A DNA stretch of 11,862 nucleotides from Bacteroidia bacterium (GTDB lineage Bacteria > Bacteroidota > Bacteroidia > Bacteroidales > P3): positions 1-11,862 of the forward strand of contig BNXT01000022.1 of assembly GCA_025999775.1 (NCBI GenBank), written 5' to 3'. Of this stretch, positions 1 to 6,262 are shown one piece after another (positions within the stretch are counted from its first letter, which is position 1; every line of letters starts with the position of its first letter). The position numbers and the translations under genes are program-made. Below the pieces are notes generated by a model that was not told the DNA's origin, made no database searches, and worked only from the letters and a program-made list of their open reading frames with translations.

Positions 1-1220
1 CAAATACTTTATACACAAATGACAATTTGTTTATACTGCATGGATTGGACAGCAATTTGGTGGATTTGATATATTTAGACCCGCCGTTTAATTCCAAGCG
101 GATTTATTCTGCACCGATAGGCAGCAAGGCAGCAGGCGCAAGTTTCAAAGATATGTGGACGTGGGAAGATGTGAATGAACATTATCTAAATACGTTGGCT
201 AAAAATTATCCGGCGCTGACCAACTATATTGCTTCTATTGGCGTCATTCACAGCAAAGCGATGTCGGCGTATTTAACCTATATGGCGCAACGTATCATCG
301 AGATGCACCGTATTTTGAAAGATACCGGCAGTTTGTATTTGCATTGCGACCCCACGGCAAGCCATTATTTAAAAGTACTGTTGGATGAGATTTTTGGTAA
401 AAATAATTTTAGGAATGAAATAATTTGGTCGTATGCGTGGGGCGTTAGAACTACGAAACGTTGGAATAAAAAACACGATGTGATTCTAATGTATTCAAAA
501 AATCAAAATTTTAAATTTAATTATATAGATGTTTTAGAAGAACGAAAGACGAGCGAAGCAACAGAGAACAGGCTAAAATACAAGGGTGCAATGACCACCG
601 ATTGGAACAAAGGACGGGGAGATGAAAAATTTGCTCTGCCGACAGATGTGTGGTATATCCCGACAATCAATGCCATGGCAAAAGAACGTACCGGCTACCC
701 CACCCAAAAACCGCTTGCACTTTTGCATCGTATTATTAAAGCATCGTCAAACGAAGGCGATATTGTGCTTGACCCGTTTTGCGGCTGTGCTACAACTTGC
801 GTAGCAGCACAACAACTTGGTAGAAAATGGATTGGTATTGATATTGAAGAACAAGCAGCTGATATATTAGTCGAAAGATTAAGCGATGACGCGGGACTAT
901 TTAAAGATTTTATTAATACGCAGATTATACCACAAAGGACAGATATAAAAATTGAAGAACCGTCCGCGTCGGTAAAAGAACGCTTGTACAAAGAACAGAA
1001 TTGCCTATGCAATGCCTGCGGCACAAATTTTGATATTTGGAATTTAGAAATTGACCATATTATTCCCGTAGCAAAAGGCGGTGGCGATTATTATGAAAAC
1101 TACCAGTTATTATGCGGCTCTTGCAATAAAATAAAAGGCGATAGACCAATGGAGTATTTGCGATTGAAGATAAAGACGAGAGAGGAGACAATGAAAACCA
1201 AGATTATTTTCGGAGAGTAA
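1..1220 (+). CDS. DNA adenine methyltransferase-HNH fusion, copy 1 (5' end outside window)
   Basis: The protein is predicted to methylate adenine N6 in a specific DNA site, and a fused HNH domain may cut DNA. The first full codon is at base 3. Alignment with copy 2 places the true ATG 19 bases before the window, giving 412 residues. An internal ATG at 27 is not the start, because the codons before it match copies 2 and 3. Motif order is beta class: DPPF (33-36), variable recognition segment (150-237), GYPTQKP (238-244), then DPFCGCATT (264-272), the SAM-binding motif. The HNH domain has Cys pairs 343/346 and 378/381, the DH pair 358-359 and Asn373. All catalytic motifs look intact. Only 11 bases separate it from copy 2, so they are probably cotranscribed. 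Family membership is secure. Cleavage activity and target site are inferred or unknown. Confidence 0.9.
   Translation, partial: NTLYTNDNLFILHGLDSNLVDLIYLDPPFNSKRIYSAPIGSKAAGASFKDMWTWEDVNEHYLNTLAKNYPALTNYIASIGVIHSKAMSAYLTYMAQRIIEMHRILKDTGSLYLHCDPTASHYLKVLLDEIFGKNNFRNEIIWSYAWGVRTTKRWNKKHDVILMYSKNQNFKFNYIDVLEERKTSEATENRLKYKGAMTTDWNKGRGDEKFALPTDVWYIPTINAMAKERTGYPTQKPLALLHRIIKASSNEGDIVLDPFCGCATTCVAAQQLGRKWIGIDIEEQAADILVERLSDDAGLFKDFINTQIIPQRTDIKIEEPSASVKERLYKEQNCLCNACGTNFDIWNLEIDHIIPVAKGGGDYYENYQLLCGSCNKIKGDRPMEYLRLKIKTREETMKTKIIFGE
429..692 (+). other. Variable target-recognition segment of copy 1
   Basis: These 88 codons lie between the conserved TGG of EIIW and the conserved GGC of GYPTQKP. 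They start with SYAWGVRTTKRW, contain KHDVILMYSK and end near DVWYIPTI. Apart from the HDxxxxYSK and DVWxIP patterns there is no clear similarity to the matching segments of copies 2 and 3. Its position between motif IV and motif I fits the target-recognition domain of beta-class methyltransferases. That it determines specificity is inferred from the family. Confidence 0.8.
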
Positions 1221-1231
1221 AAAATAATATT
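1212..1231 (+). promoter_or_regulatory. Junction and possible RBS of copy 2
   Basis: GGAGAG at 1212-1217 is encoded by the last codons of copy 1 and lies 14 bases before the ATG of copy 2. That is long for a Shine-Dalgarno site. It is followed by the stop codon and an AT-rich spacer. The junction has no TAnnTTTG promoter box, so copy 2 is probably translated from the message of copy 1. Confidence 0.35.
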
Positions 1232-2485
1232 ATGGCAAAACAGCAATTTACAAATACTTTATACACAAATGACAATTTGTTTATACTGCATGGATTGGAC
1301 AGCAATTTGGTGGATTTGATATATTTAGATCCGCCGTTTAATTCCAAGCGGATTTATTCTGCGCCGGTAGGCAGCAAGGCGGCAGGCGCAAGTTTCAAAG
1401 ATATGTGGACGTGGGAAGATGTGAATGAACATTACCTAAATACGTTGGCTAAAAATTATCCGGCGCTGACCAACTATATTGCTTCTATTGGCGTCATTCA
1501 CAGCAAAGCGATGTCGGCGTATTTGACCTATATGGCGCAACGCATCATCGAAATGCACCGAATTTTGAAAGATACCGGTAGTTTGTATTTGCATTGCGAC
1601 CCCACGGCAAGCCACTATTTAAAAGCGATGTTGGATGAGATTTTTGGTAAAAATAATTTTAGAAATGAAATTGTGTGGCATTATACGGGTAACTCTGTTC
1701 CGAAATACAATTTTCCAAGAAAACACGATACGCTATTTTGGTATTCCAAAAGTCTCAAACTGTGTTTTAATCCCAATAGTGTATTGCTTCCTTATTCGGG
1801 ATTGACAGAAAAACGATATAATCACACAGATAAACACGGACGACGTTACAAAATTTCTGCATTGCGCGATGGTAAGCAAGAAATTGTCTATAAGAAAGAT
1901 GGAAAATATCCGGATGATGTTTGGGAAATACCCATTATTAGGAGTAGTGAGCGTGTTGGCTACCCGACCCAAAAACCGCTTGCACTTTTGCACCGTATTA
2001 TTAAAGCATCGTCAAACGAAGGCGATATTGTGCTTGACCCGTTTTGCGGCTGTGCTACAACTTGCGTAGCGGCACAGCAACTCGGCAGAAAATGGATTGG
2101 TATTGATATTGAAAAACAGGCAGTTGATATTTTGGTAGAAAGGTTAAGCGATGACGCAGGACTGTTTAAAGATTTTATTAATACGCAGATTATACCACAA
2201 AGGACAGATATAAAAATTGAAGAACCGTCCGCATCGGTAAAAGAACGCTTGTACAAAGAACAGAATTGCTTGTGCAATGCCTGCGGCACAAATTTTGATA
2301 TTTGGAATTTAGAAATTGACCATATTATTCCCGTAGCAAAAGGCGGTGGCGATTATTATGAAAACTACCAGTTATTATGCGGCGCGTGCAACAAAATAAA
2401 AGGCGACAGACCAATGGAGTATTTGCGATTGAAGATAAAGACGAGAGAAGAGACAATGAAAAACAAGATTATTTTCGGAGAGTAA
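1232..2485 (+). CDS. DNA adenine methyltransferase-HNH fusion, copy 2
   Basis: This is the complete middle copy, 417 residues starting MAKQQFTNTLY. The order is DPPF (33-36), a conserved helical region ending in EIVW (146-149), the variable recognition segment (150-242), GYPTQKP (243-249) and DPFCGCATT (269-277). A zinc-type HNH domain follows, with Cys348/Cys351, Asp363-His364, Asn378 and Cys383/Cys386. IV-before-I order places it in the beta class; DPPF favours N6-adenine over N4-cytosine (usually SPPY). The recognition segment opens with the HDxxxxYSK pattern seen in all copies and is otherwise unlike them. A weak GGAGAG lies 14 bases before the ATG, inside the end of copy 1. Methyltransferases of this DPPFNSK type fused to HNH occur singly in other bacteria; the tandem triplication is unusual. 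It could be a modification enzyme with a structural HNH remnant rather than an active nuclease. Confidence 0.92.
   Translation: MAKQQFTNTLYTNDNLFILHGLDSNLVDLIYLDPPFNSKRIYSAPVGSKAAGASFKDMWTWEDVNEHYLNTLAKNYPALTNYIASIGVIHSKAMSAYLTYMAQRIIEMHRILKDTGSLYLHCDPTASHYLKAMLDEIFGKNNFRNEIVWHYTGNSVPKYNFPRKHDTLFWYSKSLKLCFNPNSVLLPYSGLTEKRYNHTDKHGRRYKISALRDGKQEIVYKKDGKYPDDVWEIPIIRSSERVGYPTQKPLALLHRIIKASSNEGDIVLDPFCGCATTCVAAQQLGRKWIGIDIEKQAVDILVERLSDDAGLFKDFINTQIIPQRTDIKIEEPSASVKERLYKEQNCLCNACGTNFDIWNLEIDHIIPVAKGGGDYYENYQLLCGACNKIKGDRPMEYLRLKIKTREETMKNKIIFGE
1679..1957 (+). other. Variable target-recognition segment of copy 2
   Basis: These 93 codons are the longest of the three variable segments. They contain RKHDTLFWYSK, a basic patch around HTDKHGRRYK, and PDDVWEIPII just before SSERVGYPTQKP. 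The switch from near-identity to no identity with the other copies happens immediately after TGG at 1676-1678. This segment alone accounts for the size difference between copy 2 and the others. Confidence 0.8.
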
Positions 2486-2496
2486 AAAATAATATT
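2477..2496 (+). promoter_or_regulatory. Junction and possible RBS of copy 3
   Basis: This repeats the copy 1/copy 2 junction base for base: GGAGAG at 2477-2482, TAA stop, then the same 11-base AT-rich spacer before the ATG at 2497. Its preservation fits unit duplication. No separate promoter is visible. Confidence 0.35.
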
Positions 2497-3738
2497 ATGG
2501 CAAAACAGCAATTTACAAATACTTTATACACAAATGACAATTTGTTTATACTGCATGGTTTGGACAGCAATTTGGTGGATTTGATATATTTAGACCCGCC
2601 GTTTAATTCCAAGCGAATTTATTCTGCGCCGGTAGGCAGCAAAGCGGCAGGCGCAAGTTTCAAAGATATGTGGACGTGGGAAGATGTGAATGAGCATTAC
2701 CTAAATACGTTGGCTAAAAATTATCCGGCGCTGACCAACTATATTGCTTCTATTGGCGTCATTCACAGCAAAGCGATGTCGGCGTATTTGACTTATCTGG
2801 CGCAACGCATCATCGAAATGCACCGAATTTTGAAAGATACCGGTAGTTTGTATTTGCATTGCGACCCCACGGCAAGCCATTATTTAAAAGCGATGTTGGA
2901 TGAGATTTTTGGTAAAAATAATTTTAGAAATGAAATTGTGTGGTGCTATCGGGGTGCGGGTTATCCAAAAAACGATTTTGGACGAAGGCACGATATTATT
3001 TTCAGGTATTCCAAAACAGAAACATACACATTCAATCTTGATGACGTACGAGAAGAATATGCAGAGGCAACAAAAGAGCGATTTGCACATTATATTGGTA
3101 ACAAAAGAAAGGGGAAAGATTTTGGTACGCAAACATTAAATCCTTTGGGCAAACAACCTGACGATTGGTGGCAAATTCAACCCATTGCGCCTTCTGCAAA
3201 AGAACGTACTGGCTATCCGACCCAAAAACCGCTTGCACTTTTGCACCGTATTATCAAAGCATCGTCAAACGAAGGTGATATTGTGCTTGACCCGTTTTGC
3301 GGCTGTGCTACAACTTGCGTAGCAGCACAGCAACTTGGCAGAAAATGGATTGGTATTGATATTGAAGAGCAAGCAGCTGATATATTAGTCGAAAGATTAA
3401 GCGATGACGCGGGACTATTTAAAGATTTTATTAATACGCAGATCATACCGCAAAGGACAGATATAAAAATTGAAGAACCGTCAGCATCGGTAAAAGAACG
3501 CTTGTACAAAGAACAGAATTGCTTGTGCAATGCCTGCGGCACAGAATTTGATATTTGGAATTTAGAGATTGACCATATTATTCCCATAGCAAAAGGCGGT
3601 GGCAACTATTATGAAAATTATCAGTTATTATGCGGCTCTTGCAACAAAATAAAGGGCGATAGACCAATGGAGTATTTGCGATTGAAGATAAAGACGAGAG
3701 AGGAGACAATGAAAAACAAGATTGTATTTGGAGAATGA
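2497..3738 (+). CDS. DNA adenine methyltransferase-HNH fusion, copy 3
   Basis: This is the last copy of the array, 413 residues. The frame stays open upstream to 2377, but that stretch is the out-of-frame end of copy 2. The start at 2497 is chosen because MAKQQFTNTLY and the 11-base spacer match copy 2 exactly. Motifs are DPPF (33-36), the variable segment (150-238), DPFCGCATT (265-273), and an HNH domain with Cys344/347, His360, Asn374 and Cys379/382. The recognition segment differs from the other copies; only its last codons (AKERTGYPTQKP) resemble copy 1. The gene ends in TGA rather than the TAA of the other two, with a slightly diverged tail, as expected for the outermost unit. The next gene is convergent and 52 bases away. 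The target site is unknown. Confidence 0.92.
   Translation: MAKQQFTNTLYTNDNLFILHGLDSNLVDLIYLDPPFNSKRIYSAPVGSKAAGASFKDMWTWEDVNEHYLNTLAKNYPALTNYIASIGVIHSKAMSAYLTYLAQRIIEMHRILKDTGSLYLHCDPTASHYLKAMLDEIFGKNNFRNEIVWCYRGAGYPKNDFGRRHDIIFRYSKTETYTFNLDDVREEYAEATKERFAHYIGNKRKGKDFGTQTLNPLGKQPDDWWQIQPIAPSAKERTGYPTQKPLALLHRIIKASSNEGDIVLDPFCGCATTCVAAQQLGRKWIGIDIEEQAADILVERLSDDAGLFKDFINTQIIPQRTDIKIEEPSASVKERLYKEQNCLCNACGTEFDIWNLEIDHIIPIAKGGGNYYENYQLLCGSCNKIKGDRPMEYLRLKIKTREETMKNKIVFGE
2944..3210 (+). other. Variable target-recognition segment of copy 3
   Basis: These 89 codons contain RRHDIIFRYSK, a basic stretch around GNKRKGKDFG, and PDDWWQIQPI before AKERTGYPTQKP. Similarity to copy 1 resumes a few codons before the shared GYPTQKP boundary, at the AKERT codons. 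Similarity to copy 2 resumes only at the boundary. Confidence 0.8.
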
Positions 3739-3790
3739 TTATTTTCTGTTACAGAATAGCCATCATGTATTTATCGTTTCTTATCCCGAA

Positions 3791-5182
3791 TTAACGGTTC
3801 ATCAAGCTTTCAATATCTGCCACTGTTTTCGGGATAGGCGTACCTAACACGCGGCAACCGGCATCTGTAATGAGAATATCGTCTTCAATACGAATACCGC
3901 CAAAATCCAAGTACTGTTCTATCTTATCGTAATTGAGAAATTCGGTAAATTTGTTCTGTTGTTTCCACAATTTGAACAACTGCGGGATAAAGTAAATACC
4001 CGGTTCTACGGTCAGTACGAAGCCGGGATGAATTTTCTTAGCGCATCGAAGATAGCCCAATCCAAATTCATTGGAACGTTTCGTCTGGTCATCATAGCCC
4101 ACAAAATTTTCACCCAGATTTTCCATATCATGTACATCCAAGCCCATCATGTGCCCTAATCCGTGGGGCATAAACAGTGCGTGAGCGCCTTTATTAACCG
4201 CCTCTTGGGTATCGCCACGCATCAAGCCTAACTGTTTCAAGCCTTCTGCTATCGTTTGACAAGCCGCAAAATGTACATCACGGTACAAAACATCCGGCTT
4301 TGCTAACTCAATGCCTTTCAGATGAGCGGCTAAAACAATCTCATACACCACTTTCTGTTTGTCCGTAAAACGCCCTCCTACCGGCATAGTACGCGTAATA
4401 TCAGAGCAGTAATTATTGGGCAGTTCGGCTCCACAATCCAAGACTAACAAACGACCGCGTTCCAACTTCTGATGGTGGTGATGATTATGTAATGTTTGTC
4501 CATTCATGCTACAAATAACCGGAAACGATACATTGCCGTCATGCTCTAACGTAATGCCTTCCACACATCCCGCGATATGGTGTTCATAATAGTCCGTATT
4601 AACCGCCATCCGCATTGCCGTAGTCTGCATCTGATAGGCTATTTCAATAGCTTTCTCTATCTCGATAATTTCTGCCTCCGACTTCACTGAACGCTGCTTG
4701 ACAATGGCTTTGATGAGCGTCGTCGAAACACTGTTTTTTAGGTCTTCGTAAGGTGTTTGCAGTAGTTGGCTCAGTAAATGCGTTACTTTTCCACGGTACG
4801 GGTTACAAAAATGAATCGGACGATGATTGGCGATAGCGTTTGCTATAACTTCTCGTAAGGCGTTCAACGGCGCTGTTTTTTGTACGCCCACACTATGTGC
4901 TCGTTCCGATACTGTCGGTAGGTCGCCCATCCAAATAATATCGTCAATATCAAGGTCGTTAGCAAAAATCCAATCCTGATTGTTATCCACATCAATAACC
5001 CCAAAGTAATCAGGCTCATTAAGTCCGAAAAAATACAAGAAATTGCTATCTTGTCGAAATTTGTAGGTATTGGCTGCATAATTAGCGCTGGCTTCAGGGT
5101 TCCCCGGCAATAGGATAAGACCTGAAGTTACATCGTGCTTAAGCTGTTCACGACGAGTGATGTAGGTGTCTTTAGTAAACAT
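3791..5182 (-). CDS. pepP: Aminopeptidase P family metallopeptidase (M24B, Xaa-Pro aminopeptidase)
   Basis: This cytosolic dinuclear-metal enzyme removes an N-terminal residue preceding proline. It has 463 residues and no signal peptide. Residues 1-135 form the AMP_N/creatinase-like N-domain. The pita-bread catalytic domain follows and carries the expected metal ligands: Asp249 (LDCGAE), Asp261 (SDITRT), His344 (HGLGHMMGLD), Glu393 (TVEPGIY) and Glu433 (GIRIEDD). The spacing from Asp261 to His344 is 83 residues, as I recall for E. coli PepP. About 20 extra residues sit between His344 and Glu393, which is common in longer family members. A His-rich loop (LHNHHHHQK, 231-239) lies just before the first ligand. 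It is transcribed towards the methyltransferase array, with a -7-like box upstream. It is probably a housekeeping gene. The function is confident; the exact symbol is by family. Confidence 0.93.
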   Translation of the reverse strand: MFTKDTYITRREQLKHDVTSGLILLPGNPEASANYAANTYKFRQDSNFLYFFGLNEPDYFGVIDVDNNQDWIFANDLDIDDIIWMGDLPTVSERAHSVGVQKTAPLNALREVIANAIANHRPIHFCNPYRGKVTHLLSQLLQTPYEDLKNSVSTTLIKAIVKQRSVKSEAEIIEIEKAIEIAYQMQTTAMRMAVNTDYYEHHIAGCVEGITLEHDGNVSFPVICSMNGQTLHNHHHHQKLERGRLLVLDCGAELPNNYCSDITRTMPVGGRFTDKQKVVYEIVLAAHLKGIELAKPDVLYRDVHFAACQTIAEGLKQLGLMRGDTQEAVNKGAHALFMPHGLGHMMGLDVHDMENLGENFVGYDDQTKRSNEFGLGYLRCAKKIHPGFVLTVEPGIYFIPQLFKLWKQQNKFTEFLNYDKIEQYLDFGGIRIEDDILITDAGCRVLGTPIPKTVADIESLMNR

Positions 5183-5219
5183 TTGATCGTTTATTAGTTG
5201 CTATTACTTTAGTTTTAGG

Positions 5220-5227
5220 CAAAGATA
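5220..5227 (-). promoter_or_regulatory. Putative Bacteroidota -7 box for the aminopeptidase gene
   Basis: On the minus strand this reads TATCTTTG, a perfect TAnnTTTG, 37 bases upstream of the ATG at 5182. The nearest upstream TTTG (5239-5242) is only 11 bases away, too close for a standard -33 box. Only the -7 element is therefore supported. Confidence 0.45.
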
Positions 5228-5308
5228 GTAAAAATTTTCAAATAAGCGGCTTCTTGTTATGTTTTTTTGAATTTGTTTGAACAATTACTATCAAAAATTA
5301 GTGCTTGT

Positions 5309-6133
5309 TTACTTGGACATTTGCTTCATCAGCTCTTTAAGAGTGGCTATTTCAGCATCTTTTTCGGATATAATTTTGTCTTGCTCTGCCACTTTGCGCT
5401 CCAAATCGCGATAGTCGTTAATATAAAAATCTTCCTCTTTCATAAAATTCCGTACATCAGGCGTAGTGTATGCCATTTGCAGCCGCCGAATGAGTGGACG
5501 AAACTCATCCTGAAAATCTTCTTCCCGCACGTTCATAATATGGCGGTCGTTGGCACTAGCAGCATCCTGGTCAAAAACGCTCAGCAGCCGCTCTATGTCG
5601 TTGCGCCGGTGCGCCTTCAAGCTCGGTATCTGCACTATCCACGAGCGGTGGTGCAGGCTATCTATGAACTCGTTGGGTTGGCTCTGCAACACCTCGCCCG
5701 TTGCGGCATCCCTTACCTGCTGGTTCACTTCAACTACCGGCTGTTGCGGGTAGCCGATGCTGTGGTTGAGCAGAAAAATGCAGTATATCTGTCGCGCCTT
5801 GCGCTGCTCGGAATCGTAGGTATTGGCGTTGCTTTGGTAGTTATAGCCAAGATAGTTGCGGAAGCGCATAATATCAGATGGCAGTTTTGCCTTTTGCAGC
5901 TCAATCGCCACCGTCTTATAGCCACCGTTGGGCAGGGTAATTTGCGCCACAAAATCCATGTGGTAAACGGTTTTTATCTCGCCCGTTAAGTTTTCGGTGG
6001 GGTACTCAGTGTGCGCAAACTCCAACTCCACCACCTCTTCGCTGATAATGGTAGAGATAAATTTCTTGGCCACCTTGTTATCCTCCATCATAAAGCGAAA
6101 AACAACATCATATATGGGATTAGCAATATACAT
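5309..6133 (-). CDS. Rpn family PD-(D/E)XK nuclease / putative transposase
   Basis: The 274-residue protein starts MYIANPIYDVVFRFMMED, typical of the PD-(D/E)XK 'recombination-promoting nuclease/putative transposase' family, abundant in Bacteroidota. Candidate catalytic residues are Asp60 (YHMDFVAQ) and the Glu78-Leu-Gln80 motif (AIELQKAK), with Asp9 near the N-terminus. A charged helical segment (about 242-274, LERKVAEQDKIISEKDAE) looks like a short coiled coil. Family members are studied as DNA nucleases that promote RecA-independent recombination; activity here is inferred. No terminal inverted repeats or target duplications were seen, so there is no direct sign of a mobile element. The coding region, especially about 5560-5760, is visibly richer in G+C than neighbouring genes, which may indicate separate origin. 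It has its own promoter-like site. Confidence 0.88.
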   Translation of the reverse strand: MYIANPIYDVVFRFMMEDNKVAKKFISTIISEEVVELEFAHTEYPTENLTGEIKTVYHMDFVAQITLPNGGYKTVAIELQKAKLPSDIMRFRNYLGYNYQSNANTYDSEQRKARQIYCIFLLNHSIGYPQQPVVEVNQQVRDAATGEVLQSQPNEFIDSLHHRSWIVQIPSLKAHRRNDIERLLSVFDQDAASANDRHIMNVREEDFQDEFRPLIRRLQMAYTTPDVRNFMKEEDFYINDYRDLERKVAEQDKIISEKDAEIATLKELMKQMSK

Positions 6134-6161
6134 AGCGGAACTTTACCAAATTATCTAGCCA

Positions 6162-6200
6162 CAAAGGTACAAAAAAAAATTCAATTTACACGCAAACAAA
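6162..6200 (-). promoter_or_regulatory. Putative Bacteroidota promoter for the Rpn-family gene
   Basis: On the minus strand, TACCTTTG (6169-6162) matches the TAnnTTTG -7 box. A TTTG (6196-6193) lies 23 bases upstream, slightly beyond the usual spacing to a -33 box. The ATG at 6133 is 28 bases downstream. An A/T-rich stretch separates the boxes. The other visible structure in this 129-base gap is a weak GCGCA/TGCGC stem (6227-6248). Confidence 0.45.
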
Positions 6201-6262
6201 TAAAGAAAATCCTGATTCAGACAATTGCGCATTGGCGAAAGGGTGCGCGACCGTTATTTTTA

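Larger units (their letters stand above)
1..3738 (+). repeat. Three tandem direct repeats of about 1.25 kb (one gene per unit)
   Basis: Units begin before base 1, at 1232 and at 2497, with offsets of 1250 and 1265 bases. Each has a conserved 5' block (428 bases visible in copy 1: 1-428, 1251-1678, 2516-2943), an unrelated middle, and a conserved 3' block of about 530 bases (from 693, 1958 and 3211). By eye, the 5' block of copy 1 differs from copy 2 at about 18 positions, and copies 2 and 3 differ at about 8. No indels occur in the blocks, so all length differences come from the middle. Neither offset is a multiple of three, so the units stay separate genes rather than fusing in frame. More units may lie upstream of the window. 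Confidence 0.95.

Noticed and set aside
2377..2496. In-frame upstream extension of copy 3 by 40 codons, which could suggest a longer or fused protein.
   Set aside because: It is the end of copy 2 read in another frame. The equivalent frame ahead of copy 2 is closed by a stop, and the conserved MAKQQ start at 2497 fits all copies.
695..3605. Long open frames on the minus strand opposite each methyltransferase copy (695-1024, 1960-2289, 3213-3605).
   Set aside because: They recur only because the sense sequence is repeated. They are antisense shadows of the motif I to HNH coding region and have no start signals of their own.
1..3738. Diversity-generating retroelement or CRISPR-like explanation for the repeated units.
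   Set aside because: No reverse transcriptase or short template repeat is present, and the variable segments differ throughout rather than at adenine-derived sites. The repeat units are full genes.
3744..3756. TTCTG-TTA-CAGAA hairpin between the convergent array and aminopeptidase genes, a possible bidirectional terminator.
   Set aside because: The stem has only 5 pairs and no T-run follows on either strand.
5309..6133. Active insertion sequence, given the 'putative transposase' label of the family.
   Set aside because: No flanking inverted repeats or target-site duplications were found in the adjacent 120-130 bases.
6227..6248. GCGCA/TGCGC inverted repeat downstream of the primase-helicase stop, considered as a terminator.
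   Set aside because: Five pairs with a 12-base loop and no T-tract after it on the minus strand; too weak to call.
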